DNA from: Symsagittifera roscoffensis
Lineage: Eukaryota; Xenacoelomorpha; Acoela; Convolutidae
DNA: 64,000 nt
NCBI RefSeq assembly: GCF_963678635.1
Contig: NC_087066.1
Coordinates: 24,225,615-24,289,614, forward strand
Reading direction: 5' to 3'
In this document: one piece after another, positions 45,061 through 56,125 of the stretch
How positions within the stretch are numbered: the first letter of the stretch is position 1
Layout of the letters: the number at the start of each line of letters is the position of its first letter
Translations under genes and position numbers: made by a program
Notes under the pieces: model-generated
What the model saw: only the letters and a program-made list of their open reading frames with translations
Told to the model about the DNA's origin: nothing
The model's database searches: none

Positions 45061-45959
45061 AATCGAGTCCACATACAGACTTATTTAAATTTTTGAAACT
45101 TTAATGTACATATATTCTATAGCTTCATGTCGAGCAAAATTATTTTGAACTCGGAAACTTGTTATTTGCCCTCTGACTCTAATAAAATTGGAAAAAGTTT
45201 TGATTTTTCTTCTATCTAGTCTCTTTAATCTAGTTTGTTGAATCACTTTTGGCTGAATTGTCTCAGTTTGTTTTGTTTGCGCTGTCTGTATTTAAAATTG
45301 GCTGAATTGTCTGTGGCTGAGTTGCCTGCAAATTGCATTTTTAAACATACTTTTCGAATTAATTAGTTTTTATACCGTTTTTAAGAACAGGTGAATATTT
45401 TATAACTACTGTTAAAAAACTAAGAAGGTTGTAAAGAACAACCCTGCTTTAAAAAGAAGCAACAATATAAATTAAAATTAACCCGTCATTCAAAAACGCG
45501 CCAGTGAATTGTGATAACAACGGATGCTCTGAAAGTTACTACTCCCTCAGGCATATCATCATCCGTATTCGTCTTTATAATTGGGTTCTGCAGCGGTTGA
45601 CCGGCCATGAGCTGAACATATCGGGTTTTGCCCTTTCAATCGTAGATAAATGGTCTGGACTAAAATGACTTGCTGAATGGCACAGTAGGAAATAATTTTT
45701 AACTACTGTATTAATTTTTTATTAATACCACCACTCAGTAAAAACACTACAACAGTAACATATAAGGTGCACAAGAGTTGGCTCCTTAAAAATCTGCTTC
45801 AGAGCGATTGTTTGAAAAATTTGATCGCAAAAAAAACGTGAAGTACGAATTTTTTTATTTAACCTTGCTAAAGCTAAACTATGGATCAGAATAAAATAAA
45901 ATATCGGTTTTGGGCTGTTTTTGTGTTGAATCACAGAGTGCTTCTGTGAATATTCCTCT

Positions 45960-46067
45960 TCATTCGTCGGATGTCATGAAGTGATATGCCTGTGAGAACT
46001 TGGTAGTCCCGTAGACCACTGTCTTGGCAGCTATCCTCACAGAGTAATGAGAGTCGGGTACTAGGTC
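45960..46067 (-). CDS. Fibronectin type III terminal exon (exon B), unit 3
   Basis: Identical in reading to the unit 2 exon B, with intact acceptor and TGA. Confidence 0.75.
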   Translation of the reverse strand, partial: DLVPDSHYSVRIAAKTVVYGTTKFSQAYHFMTSDE

Positions 46068-46428
46068 CTGCAAATGAAAGAAAAGGCCATAACTCAATTT
46101 CATAAATATTATCAAATATATTAATTAACCTGTCACTTTTACCTGATGTATTAACTTTTTTAATCTCAAAAAAACTTTGATTGCTAATTGAATTTTAGCC
46201 AAAGTTAAAAAAACAACATAAATGATATTCAGTCAAGTTTTCAACAACAAAAAAAACTTGAATTTTTAACCAAATTATCAAAAAAAATATGATTTCATTT
46301 TAACCAAAATTTGAACAATTAACCTGATATAATTTTAATCAAAATTTGAACCAAAAACTGGAATCGTGAACGCATCGATTAGAAATGAAAATTCTTCTAT
46401 TTCTCTATAATTGTGAATACGATAAGAG

Positions 46429-46831
46429 CAGGGGCGGATCTAGGATTTTCTCGAGGGGGGGAGGGCAGATTTTCTAAAATTTTGTCGAACTTTTTTTTGG
46501 TTGACTAAATTGGTGTCTGAGCTCTTCCAAATCACTAAAAAGACTCTATTTTGACAAAATTTTCTGCGCCGCAGAAAATTTTTATTAGGAAAAAGTCGGT
46601 CAAAAAAGGCGTTTTTTAAGCATTTGACCAAAAAATCGCGTTTTTTCGGCGCGCGCTCCCCCTCAAAGTTAGCATATATTGGCGCCCAAGGCGCCTTTAG
46701 AAAATTTATGGATCAGTCAGCCGGAAATTGCTATCTCAAATTAATGCAAAGGGGATACACTTTGGGTTGGCAGGGGTTCGAATCCCTGAGGGGAAGGGGG
46801 CGTCCACCCCCGCACCCTAAATCCGCTTGTG
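46429..46831 (+). mobile_element. hAT MITE, unit 3
   Basis: Same as unit 2, including the mutated right end and the GATAAGAG duplication. Confidence 0.9.
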
Positions 46832-46848
46832 GATAAGAGTGTAATCAC

Positions 46849-47045
46849 CTTCAGCTTCGCTTGGCTCTTTTGTCCAGGTGTGACAATCAGTGGCTCCTCA
46901 GTTGTGTCCTGTGACTGGTGCAACATCACCACTAGAATGAACTCGGAGATGTCCAGACCAGCCAGAGTGCTCCACTGCACTATCACCTCAGTCGGGTCCA
47001 CGAAGATCACCCGCGTCACCTCTGGAGTCCAGCCTATGCTGCTGC
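46849..47045 (-). CDS. Fibronectin type III exon A, unit 3
   Basis: Same as the unit 2 exon A with no coding difference that I can see. As the rightmost copy on the minus strand, it is the one nearest to any remaining upstream exons. Confidence 0.75.
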
Positions 47046-47068
47046 CTGAAACACGCAAATTAACTCAA

Positions 47069-47243
47069 TAGTCATCATAATAATAGTCATAATCATGGTC
47101 ATTAAAATCATCATAAACATAATAATCAAAATCATGACAAAAATAACCATAATAATAATCATAATAATAATCATAATAATAATTATCATTATAATCAAAA
47201 TCATAATCATAATAATAATATAAAATAATCATAATAATTTTAA
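47069..47243. repeat. ATA/ATC microsatellite, unit 3, first tract
   Basis: Counterpart of the unit 2 first tract. Confidence 0.9.
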
Positions 47244-47778
47244 TCGAAACAAGACTGCTCGTATCAGGGCGAAGCCTTGAATGTTCCGACTGCCTCTTAA
47301 AGTTTATGGAGCAGCAGTAATAACATAAAAAAATTAAATAAAATAAAATGAATTGACTTTTTTTTTCTAAAATTTGAAATTTTTATGAAAATCATCCCCC
47401 CGCATGCCATATAAAGTATAAAAAGATAGATTTCGTTCCTTGTAACAAATCAATTGTGGCAAATAAGCTTCGTTCAACCATTTGGAAAGATTTCTAAAAC
47501 GGATTAAATCTCCGCTTACGCATTAAAAGCGCGAAATATATCGCGCGTTAATTGTCCCAAATTGGCCAAAATGGCAATCTTTAAACCCCCGTAACTTTAC
47601 GAAAAATGATCACAGGTAAAATATCTTTCCAAATTTGAGCTCAAGAGAACAATACCTTTCGAATGATGTAAAAAAATTCCGTCAAAAATGGCTAGTTAAA
47701 AAGTCGAAATTTGTCTGAAGAAAAAAAAACCCACCCCGAGCACAAATATTCCGTCACTTTCGTATCGAAAGTCGGAAC

Positions 47779-47880
47779 AATAATAATCATAATAATCATA
47801 ATCATAATCATAATAATAATAATAATAATCATAAAAATAATCACATTCATTATACTAATGATAATCTTAATCATAATAAA
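47779..47880. repeat. ATA/ATC microsatellite, unit 3, second tract
   Basis: Counterpart of the unit 2 second tract, with length differences. Confidence 0.9.
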
Positions 47881-47998
47881 CAATATCTTTTTGCTGTTTC
47901 AAGTTTTCAACCTGTCAAAAATTGATAAAATATTCAAAAAATCCCAAACTTTTTTTCAGTTTTTTTGTGTTAAATACTAAATAACTTATGCGAACCTA

Positions 47999-48799
47999 CC
48001 CGGGTTGACCTCCATAAACCAAAATGCTTATCTTACAATTTCATACACCGAAAATGTTTATCATACAATTTTATACATCAAAGTATGGAAAAATGCTAAT
48101 CATACAATTTACATACAATTTCAAAAAATCATTGAAAAAACATTCAAACTAGTTTCTGCGGCTATTTGAGCCAAATAATAGTCTGGTGATGAAAAAAAAT
48201 GTGTTTCTTTTTTTATAGAAAAAAATGGTTGTCATACAATTTCCAAAATGCATGCATAACGTAGTCCTGGATACACAAAAATTGAATTTTTTTCCGTTTC
48301 TCCGGATAACTTTTTTCAAACCGGCTACAAACTCCTATTTCTTTTGTATGGCATGTTTATATATGCATTGATCAATGTCTGATAATTTGAAAATTTTAAT
48401 TTTAAAAAAATTCATCTTTGAAAATTTTTACCAAAATTTAAAAGTTTGATACTTTCATATATGATTTGTGAAGAGAACTCTTACTCAATTCAAGTCGTTT
48501 CCAATGCATTGTAAATGCCAGACAATCAACACTTCGGTGACTCTAGTTTTGAGTAAACCATGGTTTTAGTCACTTGTGTTCGATCACGAACACATCCCTT
48601 AAATTTACAGAAATAAAATTTTCGAAAATTAGTCTTTTGGTTTATGAAAAAATGCTTGTCCTACAATTTCCATGTACAAAAAAATGCTTACCTTAGAGTT
48701 TTCTTAACATTTTCCGTATCTATGGAATTGTGCAAAATTGTATGATAAGCATTTTTTCATACTTGAAAATTGTAGGACAAGCATTTTTGGTCAACCCGG
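47999..48799. mobile_element. Nonautonomous TIR element B, unit 3
   Basis: Ends CCCGGGTTGACC and GGTCAACCCGG are here intact inverted repeats, which defines the termini better than in unit 2. Confidence 0.65.
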
Positions 48800-49240
48800 A
48801 TATGTTTAGTGATATATTTTGAGTCTGGTAATCCATGAAAAAGAGCAATTGCGGAACAATAAAAATTATCACTATTGAATAAAAAGATCTGTTTTCGAGC
48901 GCCTCAGTTCTTTTTATTAAATATTTTGAGCAGATACTCGCAAGTTACGTTGATGTTCCTGTAGTGTCTTGCTTTTGGCTCCCACTTATTAAGAGACAAA
49001 AGTCTTACACAGAGTTATAAATGCGTATCACTCACCACTTTTGTGCAAAAAAATTGTTCAGGGGTTCAGTTTTTTTCTCAATCATTCTTAAAAAATTAAG
49101 AGAAATAGTTCAAACGTTTGAAAAAACGTGAGAAGTCTAAAATGAAAACTAAATAAATTCAAGAAAGCAGGTAACAAAAATTAGAGGTAATTTTTAGAAA
49201 TTTCCCATATATTGCAAACCTTATTTCAACTGCTTCTATC

Positions 49241-49244
<4 letters not shown>

Positions 49245-49286
<42 letters not shown>

Positions 49287-49432
49287 AGATAGAGAAAGAG
49301 AGAGGTGGGGAGGGGAGGGGAGGAGAGAGGGGTAGAACAGAGGGGGAGGAGAGAGAGGGGGAGAACAGAGGGGGAGGAGAGAGAGGGGAAGAACAGGGGG
49401 GGAGGAGAGAGATAGGGAGAGGAGAGAGAGGA
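49245..49432. repeat. (GA)n and minisatellite, unit 3
   Basis: Counterpart of the unit 2 tract, with fewer repeat blocks. Confidence 0.9.
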
Positions 49433-49808
49433 AATTATTACAAGGTCATATTTTTGACGTTCAAATCAATCCACTATTTTAAAAATTGTTTTTACACCTT
49501 GTACCTATTATTTTTAGTTTTTACATTACCAAGTGTATCAAAAAGATTCGAACACCGTATAAAATCAAATTGTCAAAATACCAAGATCCGTAACAAGAGA
49601 GCCAGAGCTTTCATTGATTATAGAAAAGTTTTATAGTGAAAGTTAGAAAGCTCGAAACTAAGAGAAACTATTTTTCTCGCTTTTCTGCTAAAATTCGACA
49701 GATTTTAGCTCAAAAAATTTTAGAAGCTAAGAATTTTGATTTTTTAAAACTGGTTTCAAAACATTAATGATAGCAGTTAGTTATTCTTGACAACGCCTTG
49801 ATATGGCG

Positions 49809-51906
49809 TACAAACATTAATCGGGTAGTTTTCACAAAAAATGCATTTAAAAGATAGACGTATAGTTTCAACAACTCTTTCAATCAACAAAAAAGCTCAA
49901 AACATCTGAATCTGAAGAGCATACAGCACTGACATTTCCGTTTTTAGTTGATGTTTTTCCGCTTTTTTGCAAAGATAACGCTGGTAGAAGTTCTGCTTTT
50001 ATACTTGCAACTGGCTCATTCTCTTTTAAATACTACAGTGCTGATTTAAATTATCCGGACAAACGAACAAAACTTGAATTTTCAAACGCGTTTTTCTCAA
50101 ATTGGGTTAAGATAAGACAAAAAGTGAACAGAACAAAAATTGCTTAGAATTTCATCAGAATTAATATGGTGCAGTTTTTTCTCCGAAATTCTCAACCAAA
50201 ATTTTACCCCAAAAATGGGTCATTTTGGCTTTTTTCAATTAATCAAGAATTACGCTAAAACTACTTTGTTAATTGATAAGAATATTATATCATTGGAAGC
50301 CTCTTACGCAGCTCAACAAAGTTTAAGAAGGGTTAATTCTCCAAAAATTTGCGCAAATTGTGTAAAGTTTGTTTTTAAGCAAAGGTTCTGGGTTTTATAT
50401 AGTAAAAATTACATTTATTGATTATTAAGTGAAAGCTTTTTCTCTTATACTGGTTTTTGGAGATTTATCCCTTCTTAAACTTTGTTGGGCTGCGTAAGAG
50501 GCTTCTAATGATTTAATATTCTTATCAATTAACAAAGTAGTTTCAACGTAATTCTTGATTAATTGAAAAAAACCAAAATGACCCATTTTTGGGTTAAAAT
50601 GTTTGTTGAGAACTTCGGAGAAAAAACTGCACCATATTAATTCTGATGAATTTCTAAGCAACTTTTGTTCTGTTTACTTTTTGTCTAATCTTAACCCAAT
50701 TTGAGAAAAACGCGTTTGAAAATTCAAGTTTTGTTCGTTTTGTCCGGATAATTTAAATCAGCACTGTATTGTTATGTTTGTTATATGCATTTTTGAATTA
50801 AAGCAAAGCTAGCTATATTATCTAATCAATCATTTCAATTTTGTTAAATCCCTCAAATTCTTGCAGAGAGATTTTAGATTTTCACATCCCGTTGAACGTT
50901 AAATATCTAGATACCCGCCTTTGTTTTGAATCAAGTAATAAAGGAATGCTATGCCTATTGAATTAATTATGAGGATTGTTAAGAATCTTTCATACTGACC
51001 TTTAGTTCTGAGATGACTTGGCAAGTTCATTTGCAGCTGAACAGAGAGGCGGTGAAGTGAGGCTCTTCTTATTCTTGTTCTTCTGCTTCCTTCCTTCCTT
51101 TCTTCTCTATGTCCTCTCAGCCCTGATCGGTCGTAAAAATGTCAGCAGCAGAAGCGGACGGGATATTGCACTGCCTCTGAGGGCGACATCAAGGCCAAAC
51201 ACAAGATGCCAACATGTATGAAATACAGCTCTGACTATGACCAACACAACAGACAAGATATAATTTATAGGAGGCAACTGAATCCAGCAATCGGAAAAAT
51301 CGGCCGGGGACTTTTCCAAATCAAATTTATCTAGTTGTCGTCAGAATAAAAGCAAAGTTAATGAAATTGACGTCCGGTTGAGACAGTTTTTTGGCCGGAC
51401 TTTATTTTTTTTTAACCAAACAAGCGAAGATAATGAAAACTTGAATTCGATTGAAATGGAAATCAAAAACGACAAAAGTGTAATATGGTTTTTAGACAAA
51501 TCAGATCATTATCTAGAGCATCCAGTGAACATTATAAGAATCCAAAGTTAAAAAGATATTTCAGGCAGCTTTTAATTTACAGTTCAATGAAGACAAAAAA
51601 TTGTATTTGATGAATTCAGAAGTATATCTGCTCTCTGAGTTCAGTCAAATCTCAGCGATGATTATTGATGGATATCTGGAACTAGTTGTAATGTCTGGTC
51701 GCAGTTCCAATTCACTGGGAATTAGTTGATCAAAATTTAATGCGGTCTTTTCAACTACCAAAACAGTTGAGCTCAATTGCACTTTACCTGCAAAATTGTT
51801 CTATTTTTGGCAAACAGAAAAAAAGATAATCGATTTTTTCGCCGCGCGCGATTACCTTTTAATAAAGTAGCTAGCGGTGATAAATTTTCAGATCGTGCAG
51901 AATAAT
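49809..51906. mobile_element. 2.1-kb insertion in unit 3
   Basis: The unit sequence breaks after GATATGGCG (49808) and resumes at GCGATGGCTTTGG (51907). GCG is present on both sides, a possible 3-bp target duplication. No terminal repeats were recognised. A palindromic mariner-like MITE is nested inside. No convincing gene in the rest. Confidence 0.6.
50036..50766. mobile_element. Foldback mariner/Tc1-type MITE
   Basis: 731 bp with arms of about 310 bp: CAGTGCTGATTTAAATTATC at the left is mirrored at the right, both flanked by TA (50034-50035, 50767-50768). Each arm contains a similar 70-80-residue open frame reading outward to inward (IWCSFFSE, MGHFGFFQLIKNY); these do not look like a transposase and may be chance or a relic. 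Confidence 0.8.
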
Positions 51907-52325
51907 GCGATGGCTTTGGATTCGAACTGAGGCAAAATTTGAAAGGCGCATCAAATTTGAAGACATTAAGGTAATCAATATAATTGATTTGCTTCGACTG
52001 AATCAATCAAAATAGAAATAACAGCTAACCCAAACCATCAAGCTGTAAAGAAGCTCAAGATGCTAAAAAAAAGTCCTTGCGTTCTTCTGGATGACCGATT
52101 TTATATAACAATATGTAAAACAAAATCGAAAGTGAAGTCAATCAAAATCAATGAATTAAAAATAGAATGGAGTTTTTATGAAATAACTTTGTTACCGCAA
52201 ATAGAAATCATTTTCAAATTCATTTTCAGAAGTTTGGGATACTTTTTTAAGATACAATCATATATTTCAAATTATTTTGCTGCACTTCTGAAAATATTAT
52301 ATAAATTAATCTCCGACTTTTTTAC

Positions 52326-54379
52326 GATACAGGAATTGCTGTGGCAATTCTGCTTTTAAGTTTATATACTTTTTTGCAGTTACAATCTAAAAACAAAGTT
52401 CATCGGGACAAGATGGTTGAAATGTTTTAAAAGAGAATTGATAAGAAAGAAGAAGAAACAGGATTGATCGCTTGAAAGGCACTCTAACTCCCTTGTTCGA
52501 ATCAGAGGCTTTCAGGATTCAAAAGATTACAAGGCAACCCGGCTCTGTGAAGTTTAATCGAAAAGAATTAATTCAAAAGAATTTCTAAATTCAGAGGCTT
52601 GATTTGCGAAAAATAAATGCCTGAAACAAGCTAAAAACACCTAATGAGCTCGCATTTTCCGCATTGCTAAATTTTTTTGATTCGATACACAAAATTTGAA
52701 AGAAGTGCCCAAAAATGATACCAACGAAGACAAACGAATTATTTGGGGTTTAAAACATTACGAGGGGAATTTGACGTTAATTTGTATAACTTGAAACAAT
52801 CCTTTTGGAATAAACTCGAATTTGACTTCATATATACTCACAGATACTTGAAGGCATTCGTTAAGTCCCTGAAAATCCGTTCATAAACAAACTGACATTC
52901 TTGTGAATAAATTTGGATCACTGGCTGTATCACCCCGTCAATAGGGATCTCAAGACACTAACCGGGGATTACCTTCAGCGAATTTCAATTTACCCCAAGA
53001 AGCAAAGGCGCTCTTGTGGCAGAATTGAAAAGGTTAAGTGAACTTGATAAAATGTGACAGTTTCCTGGTTTACAATGAGGTATTTAAATTTGAGCTCATT
53101 TTTTGTTTAAAACCAATTACGTTTCAGGAACAGGAAATGAAAAAGGGTGCTTTTGTGAGGAGACACTTACCTGAAATATGACTAGCTTTATGGCGCAAAT
53201 TTTACCTTTTCCTGTTTTATAACCGCTAAGGGACACATTGGCTGTTAATACAATGCAAATAGCCTGGAATAGACCATGTTCAAAACTCTATTTTTCCTAC
53301 ACTAGCTGCGGATTTAGCGGAAATTTTAAGACCTTATTGAGAAAAGAGTCATTCAAAGTAGTGTCATTCAGTGGGAAGAACAGGCAAAGTTTGTCTCCTC
53401 TGAGAAGACCCCTCTCGGAAATGTCACAATATCAGACAGTAAGGTTATCATATGACAAATTAGTTTTAATACAGAACTTTCATCTGACATTTTACATCTG
53501 ACGCGGGGGCGAATCTGACTCTTTCACCCGGCGGTTGCAACAATGACACTTTTTTAAAGATTTATATCGGAAGAAAAGGCTGTTCAAAAAGTCTCATTCC
53601 CATTATATTTCACCCTCACTTTGTACCGCACATAAGCAGGCAGTCCTAACATTATTCGAACGAGTAAATAGTAAATAGGAAAGACAGCAATGACAAAATG
53701 GATAAAAATCAATTCTAATGATGTTTTTTAAAAAACATAAGTATATGATAAATTACACGAAATCCTCTTTGCGCATAAAAGGATCCTAAATATATAATTT
53801 TCAATTTTTTTCTTGTCTAAATAATCAGTTTTCTGTGCAATTTTCAAAAAAAAAAAATCTTTTTCTAATTTTTTTATTTGTTCTGTCGTTTTTTCGATAA
53901 AGGAGTGAAATGAAGCTTCAAAAAATAATTCTATAGTTTTAAACGCTCATGTGATAAAAAATTAATAACTACAGATTGCCATTAACAAGGTCGTGAGACC
54001 GATTGAAACGCCCCTATTAGAGAAAAAATCTCAAGACATTACAGTCATGAATAGTTTACGAGCAACATGATTGAATCGAACGAATGTCACGCAAAAACGA
54101 GCGGTTAGAAAGCAATCGACAGCTATGCAATACGGAAAGCAAAAATCAAAATTTTAGTGTAAAGAAAAAACTTTACTTGTTTTTTGATGCTAATCAGCGA
54201 AGTTTTAAGCAGGATGACGACATTTTTTTATAAGTCAAGGAAGTTATATACAAGATTATTTTGAGTCAAAAACTCCTTTTTCTTGTCCAAAAATGACAAA
54301 AGATTGAACAAATGTAGTCACAGAACTTTGTGCAACTTGCCCACTCTTCTGAATCGTTTTATTTCAGTTTTTCATTTGT
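52326..54379. other. No gene recognised
   Basis: Unique AT-rich DNA right of the tandem array. An ORF of 87 codons at 53238-53501 has no recognisable feature or splice context and is not called. Confidence 0.5.
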
Positions 54380-56125
54380 CCCGGGTTGACCAAAATTGCT
54401 AATCATACAATTTTCATTTATGGAAAAATGCCAGTCATTCACTTTTCCTGCACTTTCATAAAAAACACAAAATTGCATGAAAGATCTATGGTTAGTTATT
54501 TTTCATATATGGAAATTGTATGACTAGCATTTTCACATAAACCAAAAAAAAAAAATTTTATTTTTTTAAATTTAATTTTTCAAAATGTTTTGAATTTGTT
54601 TGTGACCAGGAGCTGATTTAGGGGGGGGGGGGGGGGCGGGGGCGGACGCCTCTCTTCAGGGATTCGACCCCCTTCCGACCCAAAGGGTCCCCCCTTTGTA
54701 CTATTTTGAGAAATTCATATTTGGTGACGGACCCTAAAATTTTTCTAAAGGCGCCTTGGGCGCCAATATGTACTAATTTTGAGAGGGAAGCGCGCGCCAA
54801 AAAATCGCAATTTTTTTGGTCAAAGTTTTCCAAAAAGGGCCTAAAAACGAGTACTTTTGGCTTGTTTTTTTTTCAAAATTTTGACCAAAACAGGGTCTTT
54901 TTATTGATTTGGAAGAGCTCGGAAAATCAATTTGGTCGACCTAAAAAAAAGGTCTACAAAATTTTCGGATTTTTTTTTGAAAATCTCCCTCATGAAAATC
55001 CTAGATCCGCCCCTGTTTGTTACCGGTTCTTTTTACTCATTCCGCCCAAACTTCTTATTTTGTGATTTGTGATTTTCAAAGTCTAAATGCTAAGAAAAAC
55101 ACTGATAGCACTGGTTGATTTTCTGAATACAAATGCGATCACTTTAATCTTAAGCCGACTTCAAACCAGGCCAAATTTTGAGCAGATACGATGGTAGTCA
55201 TTTTTTCCCTGGCGCTGTTTTCTGTATTCTTTCTCTAATCTGGGTAATCTGGCGCGTATTTGAAATAATCTTGAGTCATTTTAGGCCAATTCAGCTTATT
55301 TATAATTTGACTTAAAATTGTGAACAAAACATTTTGAGATGGTACTGAATTTTGATTGGCTAATTCAAGCCAATCGAATTGAAGAAAATAGTTTCAGTTC
55401 AAGATGTTGAAATATTGATTTTTGGGTGGAATAAGTAAAAAGACCCTCGTGACTGAACACAAATGACAAAAACCTGGTTTACTCAAAACTTGAGTCACCA
55501 AAGCTTTGATCGTTTTGCATTTACAACGCATTGGAAATGACCTGAAATGTACATAAAGTTTTCTTACACAAATGATATCAAAAAAATCAAAAACATCAAA
55601 TTTTTAATTTTGGTTAAGGTTTTCGAAGATGATTTTTTCTAAATTTGAATTTCTAAGACATTGATCAAGGCATACATAAACATGCCATACAAAAAAAATA
55701 CGAGTTTGTAGCGTTTTTGAAAAAAATTTATACAGAGAAACGGAATATAAATTCCAATTTTGTGTATCCAGGACTATGTTATGCACATAAAAACTTAAAT
55801 TTTTGAATGAAATTTTTTTTTTTTTGGAAAATGTTTGTTTGAGTACTAAATTCGATTTGCGTTGAAGAAAAAACAGACAAATTTTTGTTGTCGCCATCAA
55901 AAAATGCTAGTCATACAATTTCCATATATGGAAACTACATGTTTATCATTTTTTTTGACAAAAAGTTTCTCTTTTTTGTTGAGTACGATACACCGACTTT
56001 TATGCCGTAACAAGAAAATTCTTTGAAAATTCGATGACACCATTTTAGCAAAATGTTTGAAATTAGTCTGATTAGTTTTTTTCATAGACTTAGTTTATGA
56101 AATTGTATGATTAGCATTTTTGGTC
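54380..56125. mobile_element. TIR element B, diverged reverse-oriented copy with a nested hAT MITE
   Basis: It begins CCCGGGTTGACCAAAATTGC and ends near GATTAGCATTTTTGGTC. Its interior (55450-55540) matches 42030-42130 on the opposite strand. The hAT MITE at 54607-55015 splits it. Confidence 0.55.
54607..55015 (-). mobile_element. hAT MITE nested in TIR element B
   Basis: CAGGAGCTGATTTAGG to CTAGATCCGCCCCTG, target duplication TTTGTGAC/TTTGTTAC (7 of 8). Confidence 0.88.

Larger units (their letters stand above)
43816..52325. repeat. Tandem segmental duplication, unit 3 (6.4 kb plus a 2.1-kb insertion)
   Basis: Nearly identical to unit 2. It is interrupted at 49809-51906 and ends at CTCCGACTTTTTTAC near 52325, exactly where a further unit would begin. 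Confidence 0.9.

Noticed and set aside
33088..52325. CRISPR-like or satellite array
   Set aside because: Units are kilobases long with transposon and exon content; there are no short spaced repeats.
53238..53501. 87-codon ORF
   Set aside because: No domain, no splice sites of quality, ordinary length for chance.
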